DNA of 64,000 bases from Jeotgalibacillus aurantiacus (GCF_020595125.1 NZ_JACNMS010000007.1:1-64000); one strand, 5' to 3'; positions 35,806 to 44,778 are shown, counted from the first letter of the stretch. The notes: a model not told the origin generated them from the sequence alone. A program made the numbers and translations.

Positions 35806-36089
35806 TGCTGACTATTGCTATTTATATCGCGCTTGTTGGTGTTGCAGCAAGCATGATCGGAATCGTAATACGTGTAGTCAAAGGACCTTCTGCAGCTGAC
35901 CGCGTGGTTGCACTGGATTCTCTTGGCATCAGTCTGATTGCCATGACTGGTCTGTTTTCGATGCTGCTTGATTCAAGTGTCTTCTTGGAAGTCATTTTGC
36001 TGCTTGGTATTCTTGCCTTTATCGGCACCGTTGCTTTCTCCAAATATCTAGAGAAAGGAGCGATTGTGGACCGTGAACGACATAAGTGA
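35805..36089 (+). CDS. mrpF: Mrp antiporter subunit F
   Basis: 94 residues, three helices; MrpF motif VVKGPSAADRVVALDSLG near residue 25. It overlaps mrpE by one base and mrpG by 26 nt. Confidence 0.95.
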   Translation: MLTIAIYIALVGVAASMIGIVIRVVKGPSAADRVVALDSLGISLIAMTGLFSMLLDSSVFLEVILLLGILAFIGTVAFSKYLEKGAIVDRERHK

Positions 36090-36438
36090 ATATTTCGTAG
36101 CGGGCTTTATCCTGATCGGTGCGTTTTTTTCAGTTGTGACGGCAATCGGGCTGATCAGGTTACCTGACCTTTATACAAGAACGCATGCTGCATCTAAAAG
36201 CGCAACACTTGGGGTCATGTGTATCTTAATCGGAACGCTTATCTTCTTTCTGACAGAGGATGGTATGTTCAATTCAAGAATTGTACTGGGTATTTTCTTT
36301 GTCCTGATCACCGCTCCGGTTGGCGGTCATTTAATTGCCCGTGCAGCGTATAATATGGGAGTAAAACCGGCACCCGAAACCGTCGTAGATGATCTTGCTG
36401 ATAAAGAGAAACATGAAAAAGCGAAAAGTAGAAAGTAA
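36064..36438 (+). CDS. mrpG: Mrp antiporter subunit G
   Basis: 124 residues if read from the TTG at 36064; a GTG at 36073 is an alternative, since AAAGGAG is 3 nt from the former and 12 nt from the latter, neither ideal. Three helices with AIGLIRLPDLYTRTHAASKSATLG, the MrpG signature. The start lies inside mrpF. Last gene of the operon, followed by a strong terminator. Confidence 0.94.
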   Translation: MWTVNDISEYFVAGFILIGAFFSVVTAIGLIRLPDLYTRTHAASKSATLGVMCILIGTLIFFLTEDGMFNSRIVLGIFFVLITAPVGGHLIARAAYNMGVKPAPETVVDDLADKEKHEKAKSRK

Positions 36439-36471
36439 AAACATCCCGGGATCGCTCCCGGGATGTTTTTT
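36437..36471 (+). terminator. Terminator of the mrp operon
   Basis: ACATCCCGGGA-TCGC-TCCCGGGATGT followed by TTTTTT; A-run on the other side, so it also serves the convergent gene. Confidence 0.94.
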
Positions 36472-36835
36472 ATGTTTTATACAAAGTCTGTTCAACGGAT
36501 CCATCCGCTTTCAATACTTTGAGTATACCATTATGGTCTGTCACATAAGATTTGGCTTTGTCTTCAAGCGCAGACTTTGTTTCTTCCTTATAAATCGCTT
36601 TATGAGAACCCTCTTTGATCAGCTGCCATCCATCTTCATGCGGTCTGATCTCATACGTATCCTGGTCACCCTGCTGGATGGATTTTTTGGCACGGTCCGT
36701 TGCAATGGCGATGGCACGGCCTTCTTCATATCCCTCTTCTTCAACCAGCGCATTCCCAATCTCAATCGCTTTGTTACGTACAGCCGGCTCAAGATTTTTC
36801 CATGAATCAGGATAATCGTTTTTATTCCATGGCAT
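36470..36835 (-). CDS. YdaT-like DUF2188 protein
   Basis: 121 residues, cytoplasmic. The N-terminal half (MPWNKNDYPDSWKNLEPAVR; EEGYEEGRAIAIATDRAKK) is the YdaT/ChaB-like pattern; the C-terminal half (YEIRPHEDGWQLIKEGSHKA) is DUF2188. B. subtilis YdaT is a general-stress protein of unknown action. ATG start downstream of AAAGGGTGG, though spacing is long. Confidence 0.8.
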   Translation of the reverse strand: MPWNKNDYPDSWKNLEPAVRNKAIEIGNALVEEEGYEEGRAIAIATDRAKKSIQQGDQDTYEIRPHEDGWQLIKEGSHKAIYKEETKSALEDKAKSYVTDHNGILKVLKADGSVEQTLYKT

Positions 36836-36894
36836 TGGTCAAGCACCACCCTTTCGTTTAGTGGATATTTTCCACTAAACAGAAAAAGTAAACG

Positions 36895-37293
36895 TTACTT
36901 CTTTTTTGGTACGACTGCAACCGTACATCTGGAAATGCAGATCAGATCTCCTTCCTCATCCACAATTCTGATACTCCAGACCATCGTTGATTTTCCGCTA
37001 TGTATGACCTCTGCAATTGCCGTAACAACGCCATCCCTTTTTGCTTTAATATGATTGGCATTAATCTCGAGGCCAAAGCAATGGTTATGTTCAAGATCCA
37101 CAAGCGCGGCTGAACCGACACTCGCTACTGTTTCTGCAAGTGCCACAGATGCTCCACCGTGTAAAAATCCAAACGGCTGATGGGTTCTTCCGTCTACCGG
37201 CATTTCCGCAATGACTTTGCCCTTTCCTACTTCCTTCATTTCGATGCCTAAAGCATCCATCAGCGTATGCTGCGCCCAATTTTTCTGATCCAT
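36895..37293 (-). CDS. yuxO: Hotdog-fold thioesterase (YuxO/MenI-like, PaaI family)
   Basis: 132 residues, single hotdog domain. Signature HQPFGFLHGGASVALAETVAS with the catalytic region residues, then LEINANHIKAKRDG. B. subtilis YuxO acts as 1,4-dihydroxy-2-naphthoyl-CoA thioesterase in menaquinone synthesis and follows mrpG there too. ATG at 37293 has AGGAGG 7 nt upstream; the 19 extra upstream codons are dropped. Confidence 0.88.
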   Translation of the reverse strand: MDQKNWAQHTLMDALGIEMKEVGKGKVIAEMPVDGRTHQPFGFLHGGASVALAETVASVGSAALVDLEHNHCFGLEINANHIKAKRDGVVTAIAEVIHSGKSTMVWSIRIVDEEGDLICISRCTVAVVPKKK

Positions 37294-37383
37294 TTCATCG
37301 CCTCCTGATCTTATCGTGACGTATTTTTGTGAGTGACGCAAGAAAAACATGAATGACTATTCATAATATCAGGTTTTCCACAT

Positions 37384-37418
37384 AAAAACGGCTCCCTGAT
37401 CCTCCAGGAAGCCGTTTG
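37384..37418 (-). terminator. Terminator of yuiF
   Basis: AAACGGCT(C)CCTG ... CAGG(A)AGCCGTTT stem with a T-run on the minus strand. Confidence 0.85.
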
Positions 37419-37422
37419 ATTT

Positions 37423-38745
37423 TTATAATACCATTGCTGCAATCCAGCCGAATATAATCAGCGGAATGTTGTAGTGGATAAAGGTTGGAACACACGTATC
37501 CCAAATATGATTGTGCTGACCATCCGCATTCAAACCTGCTGTTGGCCCAAGCGTACTGTCTGAGGCCGGTGACCCAGCATCTCCAAGCGCACCAGCTGTT
37601 CCGATCAAAGCAATTGTAGCGAGCGGGCTGAATCCAAGCTCCAGCGACAGCGGTACAAATAGAACAGCAATAATCGGAACGGTCGCAAACGAGGATCCGA
37701 TCCCCATCGTCACGACAAGACCGACAACCAGCATTAATAGTGCAGCCAGTGCTTTATTGTCACCAATCACATCAGATGTACTGTTTACAAGGCTGTCAAC
37801 TGCTCCTGTTTCACCGATTACTTCGGCAAAACCGTTGGCGGAAATCATGACAAATCCAATAAAGGCCATCATCTTCATTCCATCAATCATCAGCTGATCC
37901 TGATCAGATAATTTAACTGTTCCTGAGATAAACAGAATCACAAGCCCGACCACTGCACTGAAGACCATAGACTGGAAGATAGACTGAATCACAAGTGCTG
38001 CAATGATTGCGATAATCGTAACGATTAGATCCTTTGTGGAAATGACCTTATTAGACATTTCATCAGCAGCTGATATTTTGCGGTTACGATATTCACGAGG
38101 CTTCCGGTAGCTGAAAAAGATTGCAATCAGTAAACCAAGTACCATGCCTGAAGTCGGGATGAGCATCGCAAAAGGAATATCACTCATATTAATCGCAAGA
38201 CCGCTCAGTTCCATATTTGTAGCAATTGTATCATGGAATATTTGTCCAAACCCATATGGCAGCAAAATGTATGGTGCCGTTAATCCGAATGTAATCACTG
38301 TTGCAATGAGTCGGCGGTCAATGCCTAACTCATTCATAACAAGTAATAATGGTGGAATTAATAACGGGATAAAAGCAATATGCACTGGAACAACATTTTG
38401 AGATAGACATGAGATGAACAGAATCGCCAGAATGATTAAAACTCTTGGCAGAACCTGTTCACGTGCTTCTCCTTTCCTGCTGACCATCTTGATAATCTTA
38501 TCCACCATCAGTTTAGGTAAACCTGTATAAGAAATCGCTACGGCAAAGCCACCGAGTAATGCATAGCTCAGGGCAATATTCGCACCGCCACCAACTCCTT
38601 CTGAAAATACAGCAACTGTCTCTTCAACGGATAAACCGCCTGCAAGTCCACCGACTGCCGCACCGGCAATCAGCGCAATCACTACATTTACACGAAGGAG
38701 ACTTAAAATAAGCATAACTAAAACCGCTATAATAACAGCATTCAT
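37423..38745 (-). CDS. yuiF: NhaC/Na+:H+ antiporter-like amino acid transporter (YuiF)
   Basis: 440 residues, 11-12 helices. Contains VVPVHIAFIPLLIPPLLLVM and the conserved C-terminal GTAGALGDAGSPASDSTLGPTAGL. Family members are annotated as Na+/H+ antiporters or amino acid permeases. ATG at 38745 is chosen because AGAGGAG lies 9 nt upstream; the frame is open 28 codons further. It lies downstream of pepA as in B. subtilis (yuiE-yuiF). Confidence 0.88.
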   Translation of the reverse strand: MNAVIIAVLVMLILSLLRVNVVIALIAGAAVGGLAGGLSVEETVAVFSEGVGGGANIALSYALLGGFAVAISYTGLPKLMVDKIIKMVSRKGEAREQVLPRVLIILAILFISCLSQNVVPVHIAFIPLLIPPLLLVMNELGIDRRLIATVITFGLTAPYILLPYGFGQIFHDTIATNMELSGLAINMSDIPFAMLIPTSGMVLGLLIAIFFSYRKPREYRNRKISAADEMSNKVISTKDLIVTIIAIIAALVIQSIFQSMVFSAVVGLVILFISGTVKLSDQDQLMIDGMKMMAFIGFVMISANGFAEVIGETGAVDSLVNSTSDVIGDNKALAALLMLVVGLVVTMGIGSSFATVPIIAVLFVPLSLELGFSPLATIALIGTAGALGDAGSPASDSTLGPTAGLNADGQHNHIWDTCVPTFIHYNIPLIIFGWIAAMVL

Positions 38746-38915
38746 GTATAAAATCTCCTCTAACGATAAGTTCTTTACTCTGCTAAACAGGTAACGTATT
38801 AAAACACCTTTAAAACCATACCAACTCAAGGTTTATCTGTCAACGCTTCAACAGAAAGTCTAATTTGCGTGAAAATTTTAAAGAATGGACCGGCACGCTT
38901 ACGATCCGCCAAATT

Positions 38916-38953
38916 AAAAAAGCCGGAACACAAAACATGTGTCCCGGCCTTTC
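38916..38953 (-). terminator. Terminator of pepA
   Basis: AAAGCCGG(A)ACAC ... GTGT(C)CCGGCCTTT imperfect stem with T-run on the minus strand. Immediately left, GAATGGACCGGCACG resembles one end of the long palindromic element. Confidence 0.75.
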
Positions 38954-38960
38954 AACTTGA

Positions 38961-40469
38961 TTATTCGTTATCTAACAAAAACTGCTCCGTCAGTAACGCC
39001 AGCGTTCTGGCCATGACACCCGTCGCTCCGGCCGGCCCTAATGAATGTGGCGCTTTTGTTGTTGCTGTTCCGGCAATATCAAGGTGAACCCACGGTGTTC
39101 CTTCTGTGAACTCCCCGATAAACGCGCCTGCAAACAACGCATGCCCATCACGGCCTGGTGAATTATTCAAATCAGCGACCGGACTGTTGCGAACACGCTT
39201 GCGATCTCCTTCAGTGTACGGCAGCTGCCAGATAAACTCTCCCGCCTCAGCAGACGCTTCCAGCACCTTTTCAAAGAAAGGCTCATTATTGGTCAGTGCC
39301 CCTGTCTTATCAAGACCGAGCGCTACGATGACACCGCCTGTAAGTGTCGCAACATCAACGAGATAATCGGCTCCATGCTGTTTTGCATACGTGACGGCAT
39401 CTGCAAGCACAAGCCTGCCTTCAGCGTCCGTATTCAGAATTTCGATCGTTTTTCCGCTGAGGGACGTAATGACATCATCCGGTTTAAATGCGGTATGGCT
39501 GACCATATTATCTGTTGCAGCAATGACAGCCATCACGTTCTGCTCAGGCTGCAGACGGCCAATGATCTCCATTGCACCAAGAACGGCTGCCGCTCCACCC
39601 ATATCTGCCTTCATGCCGACAATGCCATCCTTCGGTTTGATTGAATAGCCGCCTGTATCAAACGTAATTCCTTTTCCGACAAGGGCAAGTACGTCTTTCC
39701 ACTCTTCTTTTCCTTTATGCTTCAGAACAATCATTCTCGGCGGGATTTCAGAGCCCTGATTCACCGCTAAAAGCGCACCCATTCCAAGTGATTCAATTTC
39801 CTCTTTGCCAAGAATCTCTGCCTCAAAGCCGTGGCGGTCCGCAAGCTCCTGTGCGTACTCCGCCATTTTGACTGCGGTTAATAGATTGGACGGCATATTG
39901 ACAAGTGTACGGGCTTCGTTTGTCCCGATTGCCATTGCTTCTCCAACTTCCAGCGCCGCCTGTAATTCCTGAGCATCGTGATTGGAATAAATCGTGATGT
40001 TTTCAAGCCTTACATCCGCTACATTTGGCTTCTTTTTATATCCTTCAAATTCATATCCACCAAGGATCAGACCTTCTGATAAAGCCTGAGCTGCATCCGT
40101 AGCATCCACTTCATCCGTTGTAAATGAATCAAGTGCGATCGCAAGCGTATTGACCTTTTTCTTTTTCAGCTCTTTCGCAAGTGATCCAAACGCTTCCCGT
40201 AATAAATCAAACGTCAGCTTATTTTCTTTACCAAGACCTAAAAACACAACCCGTTTAGATTCAAGCGAACCAAGTGTCGGGAGAAAAGAAACGGCTTTCT
40301 TTTTTGTCTCGATGTCCCCTTCTTTAATGAGGTCAGTTAATTTACCTTCAAGAGCCTGATCAAGCTCTTTTGTAAATCCCTCAACCGTCGGGCGGTTCCA
40401 GACCGCAGTCAGCAGATAATCGTGCTGTGTGTTTAAAACTTCTTCTGTATTATGTATTGTCCATTTCAT
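38961..40469 (-). CDS. pepA: Leucyl aminopeptidase (M17, PepA type)
   Basis: 502 residues, two-metal cytosolic aminopeptidase. Macro-like N-terminal domain (1-165), then the catalytic domain with [15 protein letters not shown] (metal-binding), [15 protein letters not shown] and the [17 protein letters not shown] signature. Equivalent to B. subtilis yuiE. ATG start preceded by GGAGGTG. Likely transcribed with or just ahead of yuiF. Confidence 0.95.
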   Translation of the reverse strand: MKWTIHNTEEVLNTQHDYLLTAVWNRPTVEGFTKELDQALEGKLTDLIKEGDIETKKKAVSFLPTLGSLESKRVVFLGLGKENKLTFDLLREAFGSLAKELKKKKVNTLAIALDSFTTDEVDATDAAQALSEGLILGGYEFEGYKKKPNVADVRLENITIYSNHDAQELQAALEVGEAMAIGTNEARTLVNMPSNLLTAVKMAEYAQELADRHGFEAEILGKEEIESLGMGALLAVNQGSEIPPRMIVLKHKGKEEWKDVLALVGKGITFDTGGYSIKPKDGIVGMKADMGGAAAVLGAMEIIGRLQPEQNVMAVIAATDNMVSHTAFKPDDVITSLSGKTIEILNTDAEGRLVLADAVTYAKQHGADYLVDVATLTGGVIVALGLDKTGALTNNEPFFEKVLEASAEAGEFIWQLPYTEGDRKRVRNSPVADLNNSPGRDGHALFAGAFIGEFTEGTPWVHLDIAGTATTKAPHSLGPAGATGVMARTLALLTEQFLLDNE

Positions 40470-40614
40470 TAAAAAACACCTCCATTGTTAAGTATACGTT
40501 AAATATCTGTTTATTTCGAATAACGTGTGAACCATTGTCCGGCAAAGCTTTAAAATGTGTTATAATTTCAACAAAACTGTCGATTCCGGCCGCTAGAGAG
40601 GAATGAAACACTTC

Positions 40615-41094
40615 ATGGAAATCTTCACTAACTTCCCCCTCTGGGCATCCTTATTCGCTATTATATTTGCCCAGGTCGTCAAGGTGCCGATCCAATTCAT
40701 TGCTTCACGCAAGGTGGACTGGTCACTTGTCACATCAACTGGCGGTATGCCGAGCTCTCACTCTGCTGCCGTTACCGCACTTGCGACTGGAATTGCACTT
40801 GAATCAGGTCTTGCTTCGCCTATCTTCGCCCTGGCCACTGTTTTTGCAATTATCACGATGTTTGATGCAACCGGTGTGCGCTTTCAGGCTGGAGAGCAGG
40901 CAGCCGTGATTAACCAGCTGATGAGAGATTTCAACAAGCTCGTATCAGAGGCAAAAGGCTGGCAGAAAAAAGATGAAGAGGAAAAGAGAAAAGAATTAAA
41001 AACACTTCTTGGACATAAGCCGATTGAGGTTTTCTTCGGGGGTTTAACGGGAATTCTTCTGACACTGCTGCTTCATTATTTATTATCACTGTAA
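40615..41094 (+). CDS. yuiD: Divergent PAP2-family membrane protein (YuiD)
   Basis: 159 residues, three or four helices. Signature ASRKVDWSLVTSTGGMPSSHSAAVTAL with the SH phosphatase motif, and VRFQAGEQAAVINQL. Probably acts on a phosphate ester at the membrane; substrate unknown. ATG at 40615 matches the YuiD N terminus (MEIFTNFP); an ATG at 40603 directly abuts GAGAGGA and is less likely. Confidence 0.9.
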   Translation: MEIFTNFPLWASLFAIIFAQVVKVPIQFIASRKVDWSLVTSTGGMPSSHSAAVTALATGIALESGLASPIFALATVFAIITMFDATGVRFQAGEQAAVINQLMRDFNKLVSEAKGWQKKDEEEKRKELKTLLGHKPIEVFFGGLTGILLTLLLHYLLSL

Positions 41095-41112
41095 AAAGGA
41101 CGTGCCTGGCTC

Positions 41113-41910
41113 ATGAAAATCGTTTCACTTTGTCCGAGTAATACTGAACTGGTGGAAGCACTTGGACTGACAGAATCATTAATCGCAGTCGATGACTATT
41201 CTGATTTTCCGGAATCGGTTCGAACGCTCCCGAAGCTTGGACCGGATCTGTCTATCAATATTGATCTGGTAGAATCGCTTCAGCCTGATCTCGTATTATC
41301 TTCGCTGAGTGTCCCGGGCATGGAAAAGAATATTGAGGAGCTTGATCGCAGGGGGATTCCCCATACGATTTTCAACCCTCAGAGCATAGCTGATATGAAA
41401 GAAGACCTTCTGACACTGGGCAAGCTGACCGGAGCAGAGGAGCGTGCATTGAAGGTGTGTCAGGATATAGAAGATGTATTAACCGAATGTAAAAGGATCA
41501 GCGCACAGCTTACTGAAAAGCCCTCACTTTATTGGGAGTGGTGGCCAAATCCGATTTTCACACCAGGCAGCGTCAACTGGCTGACCGAGATCAGTGAGCT
41601 GGCAGGTGCCAGTAATGTGTTTCAGGATGTGGGGCTGGCAAGTGTGCAGACCGACTGGAATGACGTGTGTCTTCGCAACCCTGACCATATCTGCCTGGCA
41701 TGGGTAGGTGTTCAGACAAGCCGTGTAAATCCTGCCGTTATCAAAAAACGCCCCGGTTCATCAGAACTGGATGCGGTAAAAGAGAACCGCATTCATATTC
41801 TTGAAGAAGAATTATACTGCCGGCCATCACCACGTTTGATAGAAGGTTTAATTAAACTGGGTAAGCTGTTACATCCGGAAGCTTACGACCATCTAGAATC
41901 TCCTTATTAA
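41113..41910 (+). CDS. BtuF-like helical-backbone binding-fold protein without signal peptide
   Basis: 265 residues. The fold is that of cobalamin/siderophore ABC binding proteins (LCPSNTELVEALGLTESLIAV; LGPDLSINIDLVESLQPDLVL; YCRPSPRLIEGLIKLGKLLHP). It starts directly with MKIVSLCPS: no signal peptide, no lipobox, and no permease or ATPase genes nearby. It may bind a corrinoid-like ligand inside the cell or scavenge; function unknown. 18 nt after yuiD, so probably cotranscribed. Confidence 0.85.
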   Translation: MKIVSLCPSNTELVEALGLTESLIAVDDYSDFPESVRTLPKLGPDLSINIDLVESLQPDLVLSSLSVPGMEKNIEELDRRGIPHTIFNPQSIADMKEDLLTLGKLTGAEERALKVCQDIEDVLTECKRISAQLTEKPSLYWEWWPNPIFTPGSVNWLTEISELAGASNVFQDVGLASVQTDWNDVCLRNPDHICLAWVGVQTSRVNPAVIKKRPGSSELDAVKENRIHILEEELYCRPSPRLIEGLIKLGKLLHPEAYDHLESPY

Positions 41911-41916
41911 AAAATA

Positions 41917-41961
41917 AAAGAGCCGGAAACCTTTCAATATTTGAACGGTTTCCGGCTCTTT
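41917..41961. terminator. Bidirectional terminator between the BtuF-like gene and yuiC
   Basis: AGCCGGAAACC/GGTTTCCGGCT stem, loop of 15 nt, A and T runs outside; genes converge here. Confidence 0.92.
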
Positions 41962-41965
41962 TCAG

Positions 41966-42628
41966 TCAGGCACCCTGATTCAATTTATGAAGTTCCTCTT
42001 CGGTAAAGGTTCCATCGCCTTCTTTTAACACATAGACTTCAACCTTCTGCTTACCCCACTCATTAAATACTTCATCTACAGTATCATAATACAGATCAAT
42101 AATATTACCTTTAATTGCGCTGCCTGTATCCGCTACAACGCCATAGCCATAGCCGGGAATATATAAAATCGATCCAATCGGGAATACTTTCGGGTCAGCT
42201 GCAATGGTAGAATAGTGATCTCGTGTTACCTCAACACCTGAAAACGTAATACCATAAAGCGGATCTCCGGGATTTTTACCCGTAGATTCCTCACCGGCTG
42301 TATAACCCGTTGCAGTAACAACCTTTTTAGGGTTGTCCTTTACGTGTCGCGGGATCACCTTGTCCTCAGATGAAGCAAGCTTTGACGCGATAAACGTTGA
42401 AGCTGTATCATTCTGAACCAGCCTTTTTGACTCAAGTGATACCGTCCGGTTTTCCAAAAGACGCAGATCTTCAACAAGCGGCAGCTGTGCCTCTGCAATA
42501 TATTCCGGAGGTTCAATCCTCCAGGAAGATTCATAGGCTGCCTTTGTATCATTCACAAATAACAAGGAGATTACCCCTGCTAATAATACAAAAGCAGCGC
42601 TTCTAAACAGATTTATATTAACTTTCAC
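41966..42628 (-). CDS. yuiC: 3D-domain murein hydrolase-like protein (YuiC, Sps family)
   Basis: 220 residues, secreted or membrane-anchored: helix near residues 8-28 ([21 protein letters not shown]), then a linker and the 3D (Asp-Asp-Asp) domain at about 125-205 with [40 protein letters not shown] and [18 protein letters not shown]. It is likely a lytic transglycosylase related to MltA/Rpf-Sps proteins. GTG at 42628 has AAGGAG 8 nt upstream and gives the family length. Confidence 0.9.
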   Translation of the reverse strand: MKVNINLFRSAAFVLLAGVISLLFVNDTKAAYESSWRIEPPEYIAEAQLPLVEDLRLLENRTVSLESKRLVQNDTASTFIASKLASSEDKVIPRHVKDNPKKVVTATGYTAGEESTGKNPGDPLYGITFSGVEVTRDHYSTIAADPKVFPIGSILYIPGYGYGVVADTGSAIKGNIIDLYYDTVDEVFNEWGKQKVEVYVLKEGDGTFTEEELHKLNQGA

Positions 42629-42768
42629 TACTTCCACTCCTTCCAATGTGTCCTTTTCCCCACGTTTCCACACTTTAATCATTTTATTTTTTGGAAACAT
42701 GATATATGCCTGGAAAAAGATCTGACAGAAGTGAGCTCATCAAGAAAAATCCAAATTGACTGACAATT

Positions 42769-42800
42769 AAAAAAGCTCCTCGTATCCCGGGGAGCTTTTA
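42769..42800 (-). terminator. Terminator of yuiB
   Basis: AAAAGCTCC ... GGGAGCTTTT stem with T-run on the minus strand. Confidence 0.85.
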
Positions 42801-43124
42801 GAACATTCGGTAACCCTGCTTACGAAGCCACATCATCACAAGTCCTGCAATGATCGCTCCAGCCATACCGCTTGATAATATTAAAATGTCCGCTGTTGCC
42901 AGCGAGGTAAATCGGTCACCAAGTGCTGTAAAAGATTCTCCAGGCGCACGGAAATATTCGATAAAGCGAACTTCATCGACAATTAAAATGGTAATAACCG
43001 GATAAATCACTGCCATGATCCAGGTCATGCGCAGAAGCATATTTAAAAGAAATCCAATCCCGAAAAACAGGACCAGAAACAACAGCATTGAAATTAATAA
43101 TTCAGCCAATCCAAATGATTCCAA
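42798..43124 (-). CDS. yuiB: Membrane protein YuiB
   Basis: 108 residues, three membrane helices (LLISMLLFLVLFFGIGFLLN; IMAVIYPVITILIV; ILILSSGMAGAIIAGLVMMW). Function unknown; position between yuiA and yuiC supports the name. TTG start: GGAGGTG sits 7 nt before TTG at 43124, while the earlier ATG at 43142 has none. Confidence 0.85.
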   Translation of the reverse strand: MESFGLAELLISMLLFLVLFFGIGFLLNMLLRMTWIMAVIYPVITILIVDEVRFIEYFRAPGESFTALGDRFTSLATADILILSSGMAGAIIAGLVMMWLRKQGYRMF

Positions 43125-43258
43125 AAAGAGACACCTCCACATTCACTAAAACAGTGTACCTTATTTCCTACACGGGTGCAATGCTGCATGTGGAAGGTTC
43201 GATTAGATGACACAAATGAATGGAGTTACTTCTCTTTAGTTTGCATATGTTGAAAATC

Positions 43259-43320
43259 GTGCCGTGTCATTTCTTCGCTTTACTTTGTCTAGCTGAGGCG
43301 ACTACGGAATGACCAGGCAC
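43259..43320 (-). repeat. Mini element: internally deleted palindromic element (copy 7)
   Basis: 62 bp: GTGCCGTGTCATTTCTTCGC, TTTGTCTAGCT, then GGCGACTACGGAATGACCAGGCAC. It keeps one outer end, the junction into module B up to GGCGACTA, and jumps straight to the other outer end (CTACGGAATGACC). Everything between is missing; CTA/CTAC is shared at the junction. Confidence 0.8.
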
Positions 43321-43390
43321 TAATGAAGTTTACTTTGACTAATCGGTTATATTAAAAATCCAATGATGTTTTAGAAAACATATTCAAAAT

Positions 43391-43422
43391 AAAAAGCGGA
43401 TGCGCGATGCATCCACTTTTCT
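43391..43422 (-). terminator. Terminator of yuiA
   Basis: Minus strand AAAAGTGGATGC-N5-GCATCCGCTTTTT. Confidence 0.85.
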
Positions 43423-43536
43423 TTATTTTTTACCGTTACCGCCACAGCTCGGGCAAGTTTCAGATCCGCCGAGACGAAGCTGAAAATAACCTTGACCTGA
43501 ACAGTAGTCGCACGTTTTATTTGAACGTTTTTTCAT
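43423..43536 (-). CDS. yuiA: YuiA, small zinc-finger-like protein
   Basis: 37 residues with CDYCSGQGYF and CPSCGGNGKK: two CxxCxGxG knuckles as in the DnaJ zinc finger, so it should bind one zinc. GAGAGGGTG precedes the ATG. Small enough to be missed by gene callers. Position upstream of yuiB matches B. subtilis yuiA. Function unknown. Confidence 0.88.
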   Translation of the reverse strand: MKKRSNKTCDYCSGQGYFQLRLGGSETCPSCGGNGKK

Positions 43537-43794
43537 GGGAAGCACCCTCTCTTGTGTTGTGTTGAGAGTACTATAGCACGGGCTGTTCATGACTGAAAAG
43601 CAGCAAAATCAGCGAAAAAAGCCCATGTAAGCGAATACATAACCTCCAAACGCCCTTTTTCTTTAATTATCAGAAAATTTAGAAGGTTGTATAAATTTCA
43701 TGGAATGTTCACATTCAATGTCAAAAATCATTCATAAACGAATAAGGAAACAACCGCTATATATCTCATAAGCTTTTACACGTTTAAGTGAGTA
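43537..43794. other. Intergenic spacer between yuiA and the NUDIX gene
   Basis: 258 nt, AT-rich, no ORF or repeat recognised; presumably holds the yuiA promoter. Confidence 0.5.
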
Positions 43795-44277
43795 TCAGAA
43801 AAATAGATGATACGTGGTGTAGCCGAATTGCGCGCCAGGATCTGAATTGCGATTGATTTCGAGTGTAGCGGCTTCTTCATGATCAATCATGACGGGGATC
43901 ATGGAAGAGACGTCCGGATGGTTTCTGAGATCTTTTTTGGGGATCCAGGCGGCTTCCTCAATTTCTTCAGCCGGGACCTGCAAAGACTGATTTTCGTCGC
44001 GGGCTTTCATGATGAAAATGATCATGTTATCACTGATGGTTTCTTTCAGAACACCACTGCGGAATCCACCTACCTTGATCACGTCTGCGATAATGCCCGT
44101 TTCTTCTCTGACTTCCCGCACGGCAGCCTGGTCAGCTGTTTCCCCCTGGTCCACAAAACCGGCCGGGATGGACCATTTTCCTTTTAATCCGCCGTATTTC
44201 TTTTTAACAACGAGCCATTCGCCTTTACTGTTTTCTATGAGTCCGGCTGCGCCGAGCCATACGTTGCCTCTTTTCAT
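43795..44277 (-). CDS. NUDIX hydrolase
   Basis: 160 residues. The Nudix box reads GFVDQGETADQAAVREVREETGI (residues 41-63; split here only by description: G-x5-E-x7-REVREETGI), with all catalytic glutamates. It cleaves nucleoside diphosphates linked to another group; substrate unknown. Start ATG with AAAGAGGAGGAT upstream. A module-A palindromic element begins 30 nt upstream. Confidence 0.9.
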   Translation of the reverse strand: MKRGNVWLGAAGLIENSKGEWLVVKKKYGGLKGKWSIPAGFVDQGETADQAAVREVREETGIIADVIKVGGFRSGVLKETISDNMIIFIMKARDENQSLQVPAEEIEEAAWIPKKDLRNHPDVSSMIPVMIDHEEAATLEINRNSDPGAQFGYTTYHLFF

Positions 44278-44307
44278 GGGGATCCTCCTCTTTAAATGGG
44301 TGAAGCC

Positions 44308-44420
44308 GGACCGGCCACACCCTGCGCTTTCCGTGGCCGGGCGGTGAACCCGCCTGCGCTTCGCGCCGTCGGTTTCACCTGTCCCTTTCCGCCACAGGAG
44401 TCTCCGGGTGTGGCCGGTCC
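44308..44420 (-). repeat. Palindromic element, A-only form (copy 8)
   Basis: 113 bp with perfect 15-bp ends GGACCGGCCACACCC/GGGTGTGGCCGGTCC, a sequence quite different from the GTGCCGGG type but equally complementary. The core is reversed: GGGCGGTGAACCCGCC, GGTTTCACCTGTC, GCCACAGGAGTCTCC. No module B. Confidence 0.88.
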
Positions 44421-44554
44421 TCTTTATAAGATGAATTGGTCATACAATCAATCTTACATGCTTTTGGTTGAATTTCAATCAGGATTACAGAATGTTTTTG
44501 GGAGGAACTTCTGTTAACTGGTGGTGGAGTGGCAAATCGACGGAAAGATTGCCT

Positions 44555-44677
44555 CTAACGACAGAAACACAGCGGCTATTCACATTTTCATCGCTCCTAT
44601 CAACATTTCTCGTCAGGATAGCGACATTAAGATCCAACCTAAGAATGCAATCAACAGATTTAATCCTGCTAACAACA
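44555..44677 (-). repeat. 21-nt phased nonamer array (reverse orientation)
   Basis: CTAACGACA 44555, CTATTCACA 44576, CTATCAACA 44597, ATAGCGACA 44618; then CAATCAACA 44648 and CTAACAACA 44669. Steps are 21, 21, 21, 30, 21. This is the reverse complement of the TGTTGATAG word. The step of 30 also occurs in the 13704 array. Confidence 0.75.
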
Positions 44678-44735
44678 ATAATTGAGCCTGTTCCGACAAA
44701 TTTTTCTGTCCGATCGACAGTTCTGCGCAACCCCC

Positions 44736-44767
44736 AAAAAAGGGACAGCCGATCGGCTGTCCCTTTT
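44736..44767 (-). terminator. Terminator of the NADH dehydrogenase gene
   Basis: Near-perfect palindrome AAAAAGGGACAGCCGAT/ATCGGCTGTCCCTTTTT. Confidence 0.94.
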
Positions 44768-44778
44768 TGATCTATCTA

